A stretch of DNA of 64,000 nucleotides from Mansonella perstans. Its lineage: Eukaryota; Nematoda; Chromadorea; Rhabditida; Onchocercidae. Below, piece after piece: positions 25,352 to 38,476 of the stretch. The DNA lies in assembly GCA_037074765.1 (NCBI GenBank), contig JBAMDO010000135.1, forward strand, positions 62,001-126,000, written 5' to 3'. The notes beneath the pieces were generated by a model. It saw only the letters and a program-made list of their open reading frames with translations. It was not told the origin of the DNA and did no database searches. The position numbers and the translations under genes are program-made. The first letter of the stretch is position 1; each line of letters starts with the position of its first letter.

Positions 25352-26083
25352 AGTGGTTGTCTTGAATGTATTGAATTAAATTGAAATTAAAATTGCAAAT
25401 TGTTTGTGCTAAAACAAAGCTGTGAAAATTTTGTTGATTTAAAGTTAACACCTTTGCTAAAGTCATTTCAGTATATTCCAAATCAAAATCTGATGCAAAA
25501 ATTTTTTGTAGTAAAATCCAGTGAACATTTTACAATATAAAATCGAACTTACAATTTGTTCAAGCATTTTTTGCTTTTCTTTGTTTTCCCACAATCGCAG
25601 GTATTTTAATTAATGAAAGGTACGCTAGAGATGCAACAAAAAAATGCTGTCACATGACAAAGTTCTAATTAATTCATTTTGCATAGAAGTGTTTTTTTTT
25701 GAAAACTTTTTTACTAACTTGTCAAACTTATTTTCAGCAAGTTGTCAAAGTTTAAATTTTATTTTTAATCAATAAATTTATTGTTAAATTATTTCATGCA
25801 AGCATTATTGCCAATTCCACATTCCGTATGAGACATAGCACGATGATTTATTGAACAATGATTTGAAATTCAGTAATTTAAAATAGTACTGGAATTGAAT
25901 TAAAATGATTGAAAAAAGATTGGCTTCACCATTTCAGCCATTGATGGCACAATTATTCAATGCAGTTTAGCAAGTTTAAAACAATAAAATGTTTAGATGG
26001 GAATTTTAATATCACAAAAGTAGCGCCAATCAATGGTAGTAGTAGTAGTAGTACGGAATGGTCAGCAGCTTGAATTATTTTTT
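25352..26083. other. Intergenic DNA downstream of the collagen gene
   Basis: No gene seen. Includes the likely collagen 3'UTR (minus strand) with candidate AATAAA signals roughly 240-330 nt past the stop, and a short (AGT)n run at 26036-26054. Confidence 0.5.
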
Positions 26084-27339
26084 TTAATAACCGGGTGCTG
26101 TCCTTGGCAGTGGACAAGCATCACAGCTACCATGAGGTCCAGCTTCTCCATCTGGACCCTTATCTCCATCAGATCCAGGCTTTCCAGGTGCTCCATCGGC
26201 ACCTGCATCGCCCGGTGGTCCTTCGGGTCCGTCTGATCCAGCCTGACCAGGTGCACCTGGCTCGCCTTCAGGTCCAGGTAAACCTGGTTGACCCTGCAAT
26301 CCTGGAGGTCCTGGTGGACCCCCCTTTTCAGTGAGAATGCCTGGTGGCCCAGAAGGACCTTTTTCACCAAGTAGTCCAGGAGGTCCCGCTGGTCCTTGCG
26401 GTCCCGGTTCACCAGGTAAACTTCCGCTGTCTGCAGGTCCATCTGGACCTGGCAAACCTGGTTTGCCTGGTGCTCCTTTTGGTCCTGGTATGCCGGCTGG
26501 TCCTGCAGGTGCATCAAGACATTCAAAGCACCAATCAACATTCGGCTGCTCCATGGGTTTCTGTGCAGCATCAGATCCACCTTTACCTGGTGGCCCACTT
26601 CCACCATCAGCACCGTCATTACCATCTGGACCCGGTGGACCAGGTGGTCCCGGTAGCGATTTACCACATCCGCAACAACCATCTGATGGTGTTAATCCGA
26701 CTTGTCGCACTTGTCGAACATGTCCTCCTACTTTTGCGAACACCTAAGTATCAAATAAAATTACTCGAAAAAAACAAAGTGCTGCTGAGATTTATTCAAA
26801 ATTATTTCAGTGAATAAATAATTTTTATGCACAGATCTCAGTTTTCTGTTCTATTTCAAATTTCTTCCTTAAAATTTAAAATTTCAATCAATTGAAGCAG
26901 CCAAATAATCTTGAATATAGGGCATAAAATTTAACCCAAAAATGTTCTTTTAATAACTTCAAAAGAGATGATTATAATGAATATGAATTTTAAATTATTA
27001 TGATTAAGTATAATGTCTTCGAAACTAATTTCAAATCACCCAAAATTTCGCAGTAACTAATTGAGGCTATGTTTGAATCAAACTTTGCACTGATAACTTT
27101 TAAATTTCAAATTGAATTTAGCTAACTTGTGCACGTGTCACCTCTCGCCATATGTTACTGGACCGAAACTTGCAAAAGTCTACTTCAGATTGCATCGATG
27201 AATGCATTTGTTGCAAGTAATTGTAAAACAGAGGTACTGAGATCACACAAACTATTGTTGCGACAGTTGACATAACTACACCAATAAATGCCACAAATTT
27301 CAAACTCCTGCATTCTTCCTCCCTTTCCTTCTCGTACAT
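26084..27339 (-). CDS. Cuticle collagen, two exons
   Basis: A structural protein of the nematode cuticle, secreted by hypodermis as trimers. Exons 27339-27127 and 26743-26084 give 290 residues, near the usual 300. The N-terminus is the standard cuticle-collagen block ([20 protein letters not shown]) with a type II signal-anchor at about residues 16-40, then [12 protein letters not shown] near residue 85 fits the R-X-X-R subtilisin-like cleavage site. A CCGCG cluster precedes Gly-X-Y block 1; the interruption WCFECLDAP separates it from the long Gly-X-Y block 2 (with a short break near ADSGS and ILTEKGG); the tail is [14 protein letters not shown]. Cysteines flanking the triple helices are typical inter-chain bonds. 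The intron donor is CAA|GTTAGC, acceptor ATACTTAG, phase 0. An acceptor (TTATCAG) lies 7 nt upstream of the ATG. Subfamily and C. elegans orthologue are not assigned. Confidence 0.95.
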
Positions 27340-28660
27340 ATCGTATCTGATAAAACATTTTAATATCAATAAGTATATTTGATAAATCAACACTAAAATT
27401 TACATGCGCAATTTTTAATTTAAATTTTGTTGTCAATTTTGTTAACTATCATTTCGCAGCATATTTTAATTAATTACTAAATCTAATTTATTTAGCTTTT
27501 TCGGGAATTTTTCATAGTCATATAACTTTTCCGCATACGTCCATATTCATAGTCACATCCAGACTTTTTGCTACCCTTCCTCAATGCATTGTCCTCACTC
27601 TCTCTCTCTTGAAAAAAAGCACTTTGTCATTTTCCATGTCAAAGGTCAAAAGTATTGAGGTTTTTTATACCAAATTACGCAACGAGGAATTTATTTGCCA
27701 CTGTTTCTTATTTGTTTTCAATTATTCCTTTCTTTAATTGTCATACGAAGGATTATTACAAATTAATTATACTAACTGACTATGAACTATGAACTTTGTA
27801 ATTTAAAAGAAAGATCGCTGGTTCTTATTGGAGACAGTTTCAAACTATTTGCATAAGGTCCTCATAAATTTAAAACTCTAATTTCATGCAAACATCAGAA
27901 GTGCTTTGAGCACCGAAATGTATTTACAATAAATGCAAAAAAAAAGAAAGAAACAAAATTAAATAGAAATTCAAATTTTTTTAAAATTAAATAAATCTCC
28001 AAAAAAAATTTATTCGAAAATTTTTTTTTTAATTATTTGCTGTAACAAATTATTTCGGAAGTCGCAGTTAGATTTCCAGTGAACTACTGATGAAATATTA
28101 ATATTGACTGAAGCTTACAGTTCAGAATAAAAATTTAAAAAGTTTGCATAAAATTAAAATTTTTTTAATAAATGAAATATTTAGTGGAAAGCTTGAAAAT
28201 GAAAAAGACCCAATTTGCATTAATTGTTCAGAATGGATTTCTATCCTGAAATTAACTTTAGAAATTAGCAAAAGAAAAAAACCGCATGTAAATAAGTGTG
28301 AAACAAATTTGAATTGTAAGCGCAACTATTTCAATTGATCGTAATCGTAACATCGTCAAATTTGGGCTTGGCCTAAATATTTTATTGAATTCTTTGTAAA
28401 TTTGCAAAATGCAAGAAGAATCCTGATCACTAATAATCCAATTTTTCCCAGATTACGCAAGAAAAAAAAATTGATGATAATAAGATGACCTGATAGTTTA
28501 CTAAAACGATTTGAAATATTAAAAAATTTTAATGTCCCAATTTTCTATTTGCTGCAGTACAAACATTCGAACTAAGAAAATTAGCGTTTATCACAATATC
28601 TCATTCCATTTTTCTGTTAATTTTAATTGTCAGTATAGAATTTTAAGTCGATATGTTGAG

Positions 28661-28764
28661 AGCATTTTTACCTGTGCAATTTGGTTAGCATTCTTATCTG
28701 TGCGATTCTGTTAGCACTTTTACCTGTGCAATTCTATTAGCATTTTTACCTGTGTAATTCTATT
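28661..28764. repeat. 26-bp tandem repeat, four copies
   Basis: Units start at 28661, 28687, 28713 and 28739. Each has AGCATTTTTACCTGTGCAAT-type sequence followed by TCTATT or TTGGTT. About 85-90% identity between units. Confidence 0.93.
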
Positions 28765-31700
28765 ACAGTTCAGTACTTTACAAATTCACCAATTCTTTCC
28801 TCATTAATCTTTTTAAAACAATTTATTTCTTTGAAAAAAAATTTGAATAAAAGTTAACCAGATAAGTTAACTGTATATTTCATTACAGTTAATTAGTTGT
28901 ATGAAGTTGGATTAATTAAATGAAATTAATTGTGATTCTTTTTTCTGACAAAATACTACAGATACGGGTTAACAACGAATGCTAAGATTCTCATACTGTA
29001 TTCACTTTGAACGTTTTAAATTGATCAATTTTGAAGTTTATTTTCCATAAAAAATTTTTGCAGAAAATTTTTCTCCCACTGAATAATCGCTTTGTTAAAA
29101 ATTTGCACGATAAATTAATTAATTGATATACAACAGGAAATGATAAATAGTGTTGGAAATGGATATAATTTGAATTATGAAAATTTTTTCCAAAACTATC
29201 GTATTTCTTAAAACTATAGTTTTTCTATAACTATTGTAATGCAAATGGCATAACTATCGTATTTCTTGAAATTAAGAAAAGTTTTCCTACATCTATCGTA
29301 ATGAAAATGGGTATAACCTGAGTTATGAAAACTTTCACTAGAACTTACCGTATTTGCTTGGAAAAAGATCCTAGTAAAAATAAAGTGATTAATCGTATTA
29401 GCTAGATGAAAAATTCGGCGTTATAAGCTAAAGAAGTTAGAGAAAGATGAGAAGCATGCTGTAATTGAAAATATTTCTTGACATAGTGAAAGGTAGGAAA
29501 AAAGTCACTAGAAAATCTATAAAAATGGTTGAAACAATAAAAAATGCGCTGAATATGAGACATTTTTTGTAAAACATTGAAATAGAAAATTTTTAATGTG
29601 AAAATTACAACTAATTAACATTACAACAAACGCTTCAATTAACATCACAACAAATTTTCAACAAAACTTCCCCAAAATAAATTTGAAAAATGTTATTTAA
29701 TTTAAGAGTCATATTTTAAACAAAAATATCAACAAACATTTATTTGTCACTTGATACTTTAAAAAGTAAACCAACAAACTTTGATAAATCCATCGTAATC
29801 ATTTTACGTATTTTATTAATGAACAATGAAAGAAAGAAAAAAAAAACCAATCCTGCGATTAATTAAGATAATGAAAGGTAAATTAATATGCAAAAAAAAA
29901 AACAAAGACATGTTCTCTTGAATTATCAAAAAATGTAGTGAATATTTTATCCGATAGTTATTTACAGCAATTATTTTAATCGATAATTATTGTTCTAATA
30001 AATTCCTGTTGTTGTGTAATTTTCATGTTGAAATATTAGTTTGAATTGATGAAGTTAATTTTATTAAATAAATTTGAAACATTTATGCTTAATAGCTTTG
30101 GACTTGTATGATGCGTTGCAATATTGAAAGAAAAATGGTTGTGATGTCGCAAATATAATTTCTGGAAGGAGGAAGGAGATTTACGAGATTTGTTTAACTT
30201 ACATATGACCGGGATTTTCTGTCTGGATAAATACATCGTTGTAAGATATTTTACATTAAATATGAAATTGCAAAAAAAAAACAGTGGCAATTAATTGTTA
30301 AGTTTATGATGATAAGTGATAACAATAGCTGATAGCAGCTAATTGCTAATTGCAAATTAATTTATTATATTTATGATAACTCTATGCCGTATCTTCTAAG
30401 ATTGCTCAAATAAGATATGAATAAATAAAACTTGTAACATTCAACAATCCCATTGATCAGTGGAGAAGTTGAAGAAGAAGCTCTGAGATGACATCTGTTG
30501 TGGGAAATGTTTGAGTGGACACTAAAAGTTAATTGCTAACATCATAGCTTAAATAAAGCCAATGTGAATGGAAAGGGTGGTGAATAGAAATTAAATTAAT
30601 TGCTAAAAATAGTTCATAGATGGAAGAGAGAAAAAAACAAAAACATATTTTCATCGCTTCCTTTTGTCAATTTCCTTTCAGTGTCATTATCATTTTCTGT
30701 GTTATTTTTCAAAAAAAAATTTTTTTTCAAAAAAACAAATGAAAAAATAAAGTGAAATTGATGAGAGTACAAGAGTAAATGATAAAGAAAAAAACGAATG
30801 AAGAAAATATAATTGATATTTTCGTAGTGAAATATGCCGGAAATATTGCAAAAATAACACAGTACTGTTGTAATGTGAGAGAGAGAAAGAAAGAAAAAAG
30901 AGTGGGAGGAAGGGAGATAAATGAAATAAATGATAAATTTGCTAAATAATATTTTAAAAATTTAATTCGAAATGAACTAATAAAATGGATGACGAGAAGA
31001 TTGAAATTATAAATGATAAGCAAAATTTTTTTTTTTATTTCGAATCTTTCAATTTTTTTTGTTTAAAACATTAAATAAATTTTCTTGTTCGGTTCATAGT
31101 TCACCCGTTATCAACTGCTATCGGTTGAACATTTGTAGTTTACTGATAAAAAAGAACCGGAAATTTTTTTAATAAGTTGTTGCTAAACCTGAAAGTACTA
31201 ATTCACACTGTGTAGAAATAATAATGCTAAATCAGTTTGCAGTTTTACAAATTTTTTTTTTCAATCCTTGAGAAAAGTTATTCGGAATGAAATTTTGTCA
31301 ATCCTTAAGAAAAGTCATCCGGAAAGAAATGCTTTGGAAATTGCAAAGTGGGTTAGCTATCAGTTTTACTGCTCGATTTCATATTATTATTATGTTCGTT
31401 GACAGAATTCAAAAAATTCAGTGTTTTTTGATTTCTGTTCACTTTTCTGAAATGTTACGGTCAATTAGTCAATTAACAGCGTCAACTGGTCAATTGGTAC
31501 TACTAGTCTGGCAAATATACATTGTATTTTGACTTCAAAAAAATTCGGAAGAAGTGAAGTCTATTAAATAAAATTTAAAATAGATAAAATGAATTTTAAA
31601 GCACATTGGGAATTCGGGTGTAAGATTTTCTATTTCTCTTATTTCAATTTCTATGCAATGAATAGATACAATAAATTGGTTAATTAATTAATTTGCAAAA

Positions 31701-31824
31701 TAATGTCAAAATAATTACATCATTGTTTTTCCTGCTTTTTTTTTTTTTGTTTCTCATTTCATTGTTTTACATCGAGGAACAATTCTCATCGATTAATTAC
31801 CAAGTCTTTTGCCTAATTGAATGA

Positions 31825-32420
31825 GTGCTCAAAGATGAAGAAGCAAGAGAAGAAATGAATCTAGTATTTCTCGGGCGATGATGATTGCTGTTGTTGTACT
31901 GTTAAAGAATCAGCAAAAGATTTGCAATGTCAATGATAGAATTTTTTTTTAACTAAGCAAAAAAAACCGGAAATTAATTTATTGAATACTAACAATACAT
32001 ACTTGTATTTTATATGTATTTTATAAGTAAGATAAATAAGTTAAAAGCAAAATTTTTTTTTTAAAAATAATTTTAATTTTAAAATTTGATTTTTCTCAAT
32101 GAAAGTACATCATTTAGAATCAGCAAAAATTAATTGCCTTAATTACTCATCAACCACTCAGTATAATCAGTATGTACAGTAATCTTTGAATCATTTTACA
32201 ATAATCTTTAAAAAATAATCTCTAGTTCTTGAACTGATTAAATAGTAATAAATTTTTTTTTGGGAATTTTTTATATGAGTATTACATTGTTGCTCAGTTT
32301 TCAGTTTACACAAGGATAGAATTGAAATAATTGCTTGAAAATGAAGAAGCTCAAGAAAAATGTATAAAACTGGTATTTCTCGGGCGGTGATGAGTTGTTT
32401 TTAAAACTAAAGAATCAGTG
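31825..32420. repeat. Dispersed direct repeat sharing TATTTCTCGGGCG
   Basis: Two diverged copies about 530 bp apart (31825-31922 and 32335-32422) share GAAGAAGC, TATTTCTCGGGCG followed by RTGATGA, and AAAGAATCAG. The intervening DNA is not repeated. Confidence 0.6.
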
Positions 32421-32788
32421 AAAGATTGAATTTAAATGAGCATAAAGATTGGCAAGTCTAAATTGTCAATTATAAGTTTCACCGAATGTTTTTTTCTTTA
32501 TTACATTGGTGGACAGCGTCAACTTGAAATGCTTAACATAAATATCTAATATCGTAGCACTATGTGAATGTTACATGCAAGAATGCATTTTGTTGAAATA
32601 ATTTGATTTTTTTTTTTTTTTTTTTAAATTCATTTTTATGCATGCTTGTTGTAGTGAATGATTATGGAAGAAATGGAATAAATTTGAGATTGAATTAATT
32701 TGTGTAACAAATAATAAACAATGAAAGATTTTCTGTGAACAAAAGTGGACAAAAAAACAAACAAACATGTAGAGAATTAGATAAACAA

Positions 32789-32885
32789 ACGAACAGTAAG
32801 AATTACATAATGTGTTTATTAGTGGACAAACAAACAAACAAACAGCAAGAATTACATAATGTGTTTATTAGTGAACAAACAAACA
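32789..32885. repeat. About 52-bp tandem duplication with CAAA array
   Basis: Two copies of an AGAATTACATAATGTGTTTA block separated by (CAAA)n. Confidence 0.85.
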
Positions 32886-33527
32886 AATAAATACGTATGC
32901 ATATCAGTAAACAAAACGACATTTTAATTTTCCCTTTAATCTTTTAAATTCGTCTCTGACCATTCTCATTTCTTTCTTTACCAAAAAACCAGCGGTGAAC
33001 AACAAATTTAAGAAAATAAGTATTTTGCGAAATCCTTTTTTAACAGAAGAAGAATTTTAGCATTATTTGATTTTTCGTTTTCCTTTTATAGCTCCCAGGA
33101 AAAGAAAGAAGGAAAGTAGCATCAAACAAATTTTCTGTTAAAAAAGAATTTTTTAAAAAAAGCAATAAATTTAAAAAAAATAAATTCGCAATAAAATTTA
33201 AAAAAAAGAAAAGCAAAACACTTGTTCGATAATTTTTCTCATTTTCAAAAATTAAATTTTGAACCTGAACATTATTTAATGAGACTGATGAGACGACTAT
33301 TGAGGAGGTTTTTTTTTTCTGTTTTTTCAAAAAGTATTTTTGACAGAAAAAAATGCAATTAAATATTCATTGAATTCACTAACTAACTGATTGCTTAACT
33401 AATATGAACTGAAATATTTTGAAATTTAAAAAAATAAAAAGTCATGAATTAAAAAAAGCTAACAACAGATAGCGAGAAAGAAAAAAAGTAAAAGCTAAAA
33501 TAGTTTTATAAAATTGAAATCTAAGAA

Positions 33528-33765
33528 ATGATTAATGGATATTTTAATAGTAAAATAAATTTCTCAATTGCTCTGTTTGATTAAATTCAAAATTTTGAAA
33601 CCACCCTTTTGGCGCAGTATTTCAAATTATAGCTATTAATGTTACAAATGATTAATGGAAATTTTAATAGTAAAATGAATTTCTCAATTGCTTTGCTTGC
33701 TTAAATTCAAAATTTTGAAAACACCTTTTTAGCACAGTATTTCAAATTACAGCTAATTAAACACT
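33528..33765. repeat. 120-bp tandem duplication
   Basis: Copies 33528-33647 and 33648-33765, each beginning ATGATTAATGGA and including ATTTCTCAATTGCT and CAGTATTTCAAATTA. About 88% identity by eye. Confidence 0.9.
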
Positions 33766-36065
33766 TGTTTGTCAACTAGATTAGCTCACCCTAAATGAAT
33801 CACATAAGATTCGAGGAAAACCAGTTCTTGTGGGAATGTAAGTCAACAATACATTTAAATTAACTTATTTATCATTTTTTCTCTTTGTTATTCCTTAAGT
33901 AATAACTTCGTCCATTTGTTCTTTCTGCCTGAAAAATATTTGTATAAAATAAAGGGAACTTTCTAAAGTTATCAATTATCTTTGGCAAAACATGAACCAA
34001 AAATGATTGCTGTCGAACTAAATTAATTAATTGATCCTTATAAATTAATGATAATATCATAAATAGTCATTTGTTGGCTTACGTTGATCAGAACGCGTAA
34101 ATTTTCAACATATCCATATGAAAAATTAAATTTATCGAATTTTTTTTCCTTTCATAAACTTTTCAACATTTATTTTAAAATGCAAATTCATACAAATCAC
34201 AAAATGTTGCATGATTGAGTTATTTGAATTGGAGTTTTTGAATTGGAGCATCTGAATCATTCTGTAGTTGAATGAAAGTAAAATCATTGCGCAAGACTGT
34301 AAGCATTTGGAATTCATTATATACAAACCGGTTTCATTGCTATTTCGATGAAATAATAGAGTTAATAGCAATTGGAAAACTTTCACATATTGAATTAATT
34401 TCGAAAATTTTGGATATCAATAAAATTGTTTTTTTTTTCATTGTGCTGTCAACATTGAAATAAATATTTTCATTTGTTCTTCCGGATTATTTCCAATGTT
34501 TATCCTGTACTTATATTTGCAAAGATTGAAGGAATTATTGCACCCTGTCTGCAGATGTTTCAGGAGGAGAAAATTCATTCAATTCTAAAATGTAATTCGG
34601 AATTGGCAATTTGAAGAAAGCACAATTTTTCACAGCCTTAATGCAAGCATGGATCATTTTGTTCATCTTTCAGAAAGCAATTCAAATTAATTCTTTGACA
34701 AAAAAAAATTCCACAATGCTTTTTCGTTTTTTTTCCGCTTGGAATGTTTTTTGCTGAGAATTTATTGAAGTCTTATCAAAGTTAATTAAAATCGAGGAAT
34801 CATTAAAAAACTCATTTAACTTTTTCTAATTACAGTTGCTAGAGAAACAATATTGTGATAATGCATGAGTAATTAAAGTAAAATTTTTGTTTGGCTATTC
34901 CATTTCTTTTTGAATTAAAAAAAAATTAAATTAATTAAATTTTAAAATGATTAAAGTGATCAAAGAAGTGATTAAATTCAATAATCAATAAATGATTTCT
35001 CTGTATAAAATTCCAACCAAAAGGCTACATCAATGAATATACGACTGATTCCGCTCGTCGATTCTGAAATTTTTTCTCCAACGTTCATACTTTTCTCAAA
35101 ATCTAATACGACAATTAATTAATTAATTAGCTATTGATTAGTTTTGCTACTTTAATTTTTCTCCTGCTCGTATTTGCTATTTGCTTATTGTTCAAATTCA
35201 ACTGAAATGCTTATTAACTGAAAAAAAGCACTGAAAATTGAGTTCGAAAGAGATGCATAATTAAAAAAATAATTTCAAAAAAAAAAATGAAGTAAAAAAT
35301 TTAAAAAAAAAACTAGCGCCAAACAGGTTACCGTTTAAATGCCGCAGGATATTATTGTTATTATTTGCATTCTACGTCATTCGTTTCTTTTTGTTCACTT
35401 TTTTTTCAAAAAATTTTAAAAATTTTTTTGTGTTTCCGTTTTTTCTCTCATTTGTTTTTTTGCCTTTTCTTTTCTGTGTGTTTTCTTTTGTTCAAAAAAA
35501 TTCGTAGTTAAATCTAAGGAACAAATGAGAAAATTTTATTTAATGATTTAATTAATAAATATGACCATTTTAATGATTGCGACTGATGTTCAATGATTAC
35601 GATTGATGGTTAATGATTATGATTGATGATTATGATCATTGCTTCTACTAATTTTCCAGAAGTATTGCAATGATATATGCATGAAGAATAAGGCAATGCG
35701 CCCTTTTAATCATTCCTATCAAATTAAGTTCTAATTTAAAGTATCTGTAAGAGTTGAAAGAGAAAACGGAACTTAATTGCAAAAATATAAAATACCCTGA
35801 GTGCTAATTTTCAGGAGTCAAAGATTAAATTTTTCATCTTTGAAGGTGAAGTGAAGTAAGTTGAATAAAACATTGAAACAGATTTCCTTTGATAATGATT
35901 GTCTTCCTGACCATTCACATATTTTTAGTCACTTGTTTATTTAAATGTCCATTTTTAAAATATTTATCTTTTCCACGTTGGCTTTTTAAATATTTGAAGC
36001 ATTCCTTTGAATGCGGCATTCATTGTGTTTTCTAAAAAAATGTTTGATGAATTTTCTGCAGCAAA

Positions 36066-36557
36066 ATGACGCGGAATATAAATGCAGATGATAGCGATTC
36101 ATTAAAAACAATCACAAACAAACTTTTCCATACTGGTCAATTTCCGAATTTCAGTGTACCATGGGGGTTGAGTAAGGTAAGAACAGTTTAATTCATTACA
36201 AGTTGCCCATCTATTTTTATCATCAAATGGTCATTGTCAATCTAATCCACAATGTCTGGTCATTATTTTAGCATTGTAATGGCTTAAAAAATTAATTAGT
36301 GGTTGGATACATGAAAATATGCTTTTAAATATTTATGAATGCAGTGTTCACAAGACAAGACAAGAACTATGCAAAAAAATTTTCCTAAATTTTCAAAACT
36401 GAACAACAACATTCAGCATTATTACTTACTCACTGATTATTGTTGTTGGGTTTTAACATTAATGACCATTTTTTTATTCGTATTCCTCTTTACACCAAAA
36501 AGTAATCCATTAATTAATTTAATTAAAAGTGAAAATTTTACAATGAAGAAGAAATAA
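36066..36557 (+). CDS. Small single-pass membrane protein of unknown function, two exons
   Basis: Exons 36066-36176 and 36345-36557 encode 107 residues. Exon 1 begins MTRNINADDSDSL and ends PWGLSK at a clean AAG|GTAAGA donor; the acceptor is TATGAATGCAG, phase 0. Residues 1-60 are polar; one hydrophobic helix lies at about residues 69-88 (WVLTLMTIFLFVFLF core, preceded by CC), followed by a short basic tail ending KKK. There is no signal peptide, so a single-pass or tail-anchored topology is likely. The acceptor TTTCTGCAG lies 4 nt upstream of the ATG and an AATAAA signal 13 nt after the stop, which together make this a credible gene. I do not recognise a family. Confidence 0.68.
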
Positions 36558-36569
36558 TTTTCGAAGCAA

Positions 36570-36575
36570 AATAAA
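36570..36575 (+). terminator. Poly(A) signal of the small membrane-protein gene
   Basis: AATAAA 13 nt downstream of the TAA; followed by low-complexity AATAATACTAAT repeats. Confidence 0.55.
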
Positions 36576-38476
36576 TATTGATGAAATGAAATTTTTGGAC
36601 AATAAGACTAATCACTATTGCTGAACCTTAATACCTATCACAATAATACTAATCAATAATATAATAATAATGCATAATATTAATCATATTCTTATAATAC
36701 TAATAATGCAATAATACTAATAATAATACATAATACTAACCACAATAATGCTAATAGGACAATAATACTAATTACTATTGCTGAACCCCTCATTAATGTC
36801 CAATTAGCGGCGTTTCTTTACAAAGCTCAAAATTATTCAGTTTATTGCCATTTCAATTTCTTTCTGAAAATTTAATATCATCACAAATAATCTTAAATAC
36901 ATCAGTCAAAGTGCGCGGTCATTAAAACAATGTTATTAATACATAAACTCAAAGAATCAATCAAAAGAAAGCAAATACCTTGAAGATTTCAGTTCATTCT
37001 TCATCTCTTTTTATTTCCGATAATTTGTTGGTGTTAACCGGACGAAACAAAACATTCACCGTTTACATCTCTTAATAATTTGATAAGAAATAAAAACTTT
37101 ATTTTGAAGAGTAATATCAAAGATCTTTGCGTATCTTAGAGAATCAAGGTGAATTTAACAATGGAATGCATATATCGCGGGTGATCTAATCTGGCTATAC
37201 ATTCAGCAACAATCCCGAGTTCTAGCTGAATCAAACAACTCAAGCAGACTTGTCAGCTAAATGCTCTTTCTACGAAACATTATTGCAAATATAAAATCAA
37301 ATTAGAAGCCACTTCATCCTATGCTAGTCATTATAAATGACTGATAGATGATTGTCACACAAAATTAAATGATTGATAGACGACTGTCACACAGAATTCT
37401 TACTTCTTTCTGTTCAACTACTTTAAAGGTTAAGCGGCTCTTAACATAATACATTTATACATGTATTTTAATTTATCGAAACAAACAGCATCATTTACTC
37501 ATGATTGTAATGATTGAACAAAATAGATTAACTTCAAGCAAATCCTGACATATGACATTTCCTTGAGGACACTTTCGATGCTCTCATATTACTACTAGAT
37601 AGGCTGTAGATATTTAATCCATTGTTATTAGTGAGAAATTTACGCTAGCAATATACATCTCTGCCTATCTATGTATTTTTGCCTTGGGAGCAAAAAATGC
37701 GTCTATTGGGAGCAAATGTCGATAATACTTGTTGCTACCTGAACTTTACATGAAAAGTTGAAGACAATCAATTTAGGTAAATCACCTTAGCGACCCTAGC
37801 TCTTTATACTTGCATGTTCCAACATCATATGTTTACCAGCTGCTAAAAAAAAAAGAAAAAAGGAGAAGAAATAACTTCTTTTTATATATTCCGTAGCATT
37901 TTATTCAGTCCATTAATTGCAATATTAAATTTTAGTAAATTTTAAATCAAAAAAGTGACATGATACGGGCGATAAAAAACATTAAATACCAACAGTTTAA
38001 ATTATTTTAGTGTCATCTCATTTTAATGATATACTATGACATTATTTTATACTTCGAAATCTAATAATTCCAAAAATATTTCCGGCAAAAATTTTGGAAG
38101 CGTATTTAATGCCGTTGGAGCAATATGTAAATTGGATGTTATGACTTGCTGATGAACTGATTAATTAAAAATCATAAAGAAGTTAATTTAAATGCACTAG
38201 TCTACTACTTATACTGAATTTTCTGGATGTAATAAATTAACTTGGTATAAAAAATGAAATTCTATACTATAATTTGATTTTTTATTGTGTTCATCGAAGA
38301 GACGGCAATGCTTGCATGCCGACCAATTCCTTGTAACCATGGATTGCGTAACGACCGATATGCGATGATGATTGCTGTGGTCTGGGACGTGGCATTAAGG
38401 ACGTGGCAGTTGTGTTTCTATTTTTTGTCAATTTGGAGGTTTGAGTTAAGTCGGGGAGGAATTATTATTTTCAGGG
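36576..38476. other. Intergenic region with AATAAT-type repeats and the fis-1 promoter
   Basis: 36610-36780 is a degenerate array of AATAATACTAAT units. A 33-bp duplication (GATTGTCACACA / GACTGTCACACA) lies at about 37325-37397. No exon seen. The last 200 bp are less AT-rich than the surroundings. Confidence 0.55.
38385..38408 (+). promoter_or_regulatory. Direct repeat upstream of fis-1, possible promoter element
   Basis: GGACGTGGCA occurs twice (38385 and 38399), 14 bp apart, about 70-90 nt upstream of the fis-1 ATG. Its GC-rich character and position suggest a promoter element; this is inference. Confidence 0.3.

Larger units (their letters stand above)
27347..36059. other. Gene-poor intergenic region between collagen and the small membrane-protein gene
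   Basis: Divergent promoters should lie at the ends: collagen minus at the left, the small membrane-protein gene plus at the right. Open frames at 28.1, 30.0, 30.7, 31.3, 33.0 and 33.9-34.4 kb lack splice context and are Phe/Ile/Lys-rich, so I left them out. The region carries several local duplications listed separately and many A/T homopolymers. Confidence 0.6.

Noticed and set aside
26331..26817. Long open frames on the plus strand across the collagen gene
   Set aside because: They are antisense shadows of the Gly-X-Y repeats, which suppress stops in all frames.
33872..34060. 62-codon minus-strand ORF with some balanced composition
   Set aside because: No splice acceptor at its start, no partner exon that fits in phase, and no family resemblance; left unannotated.
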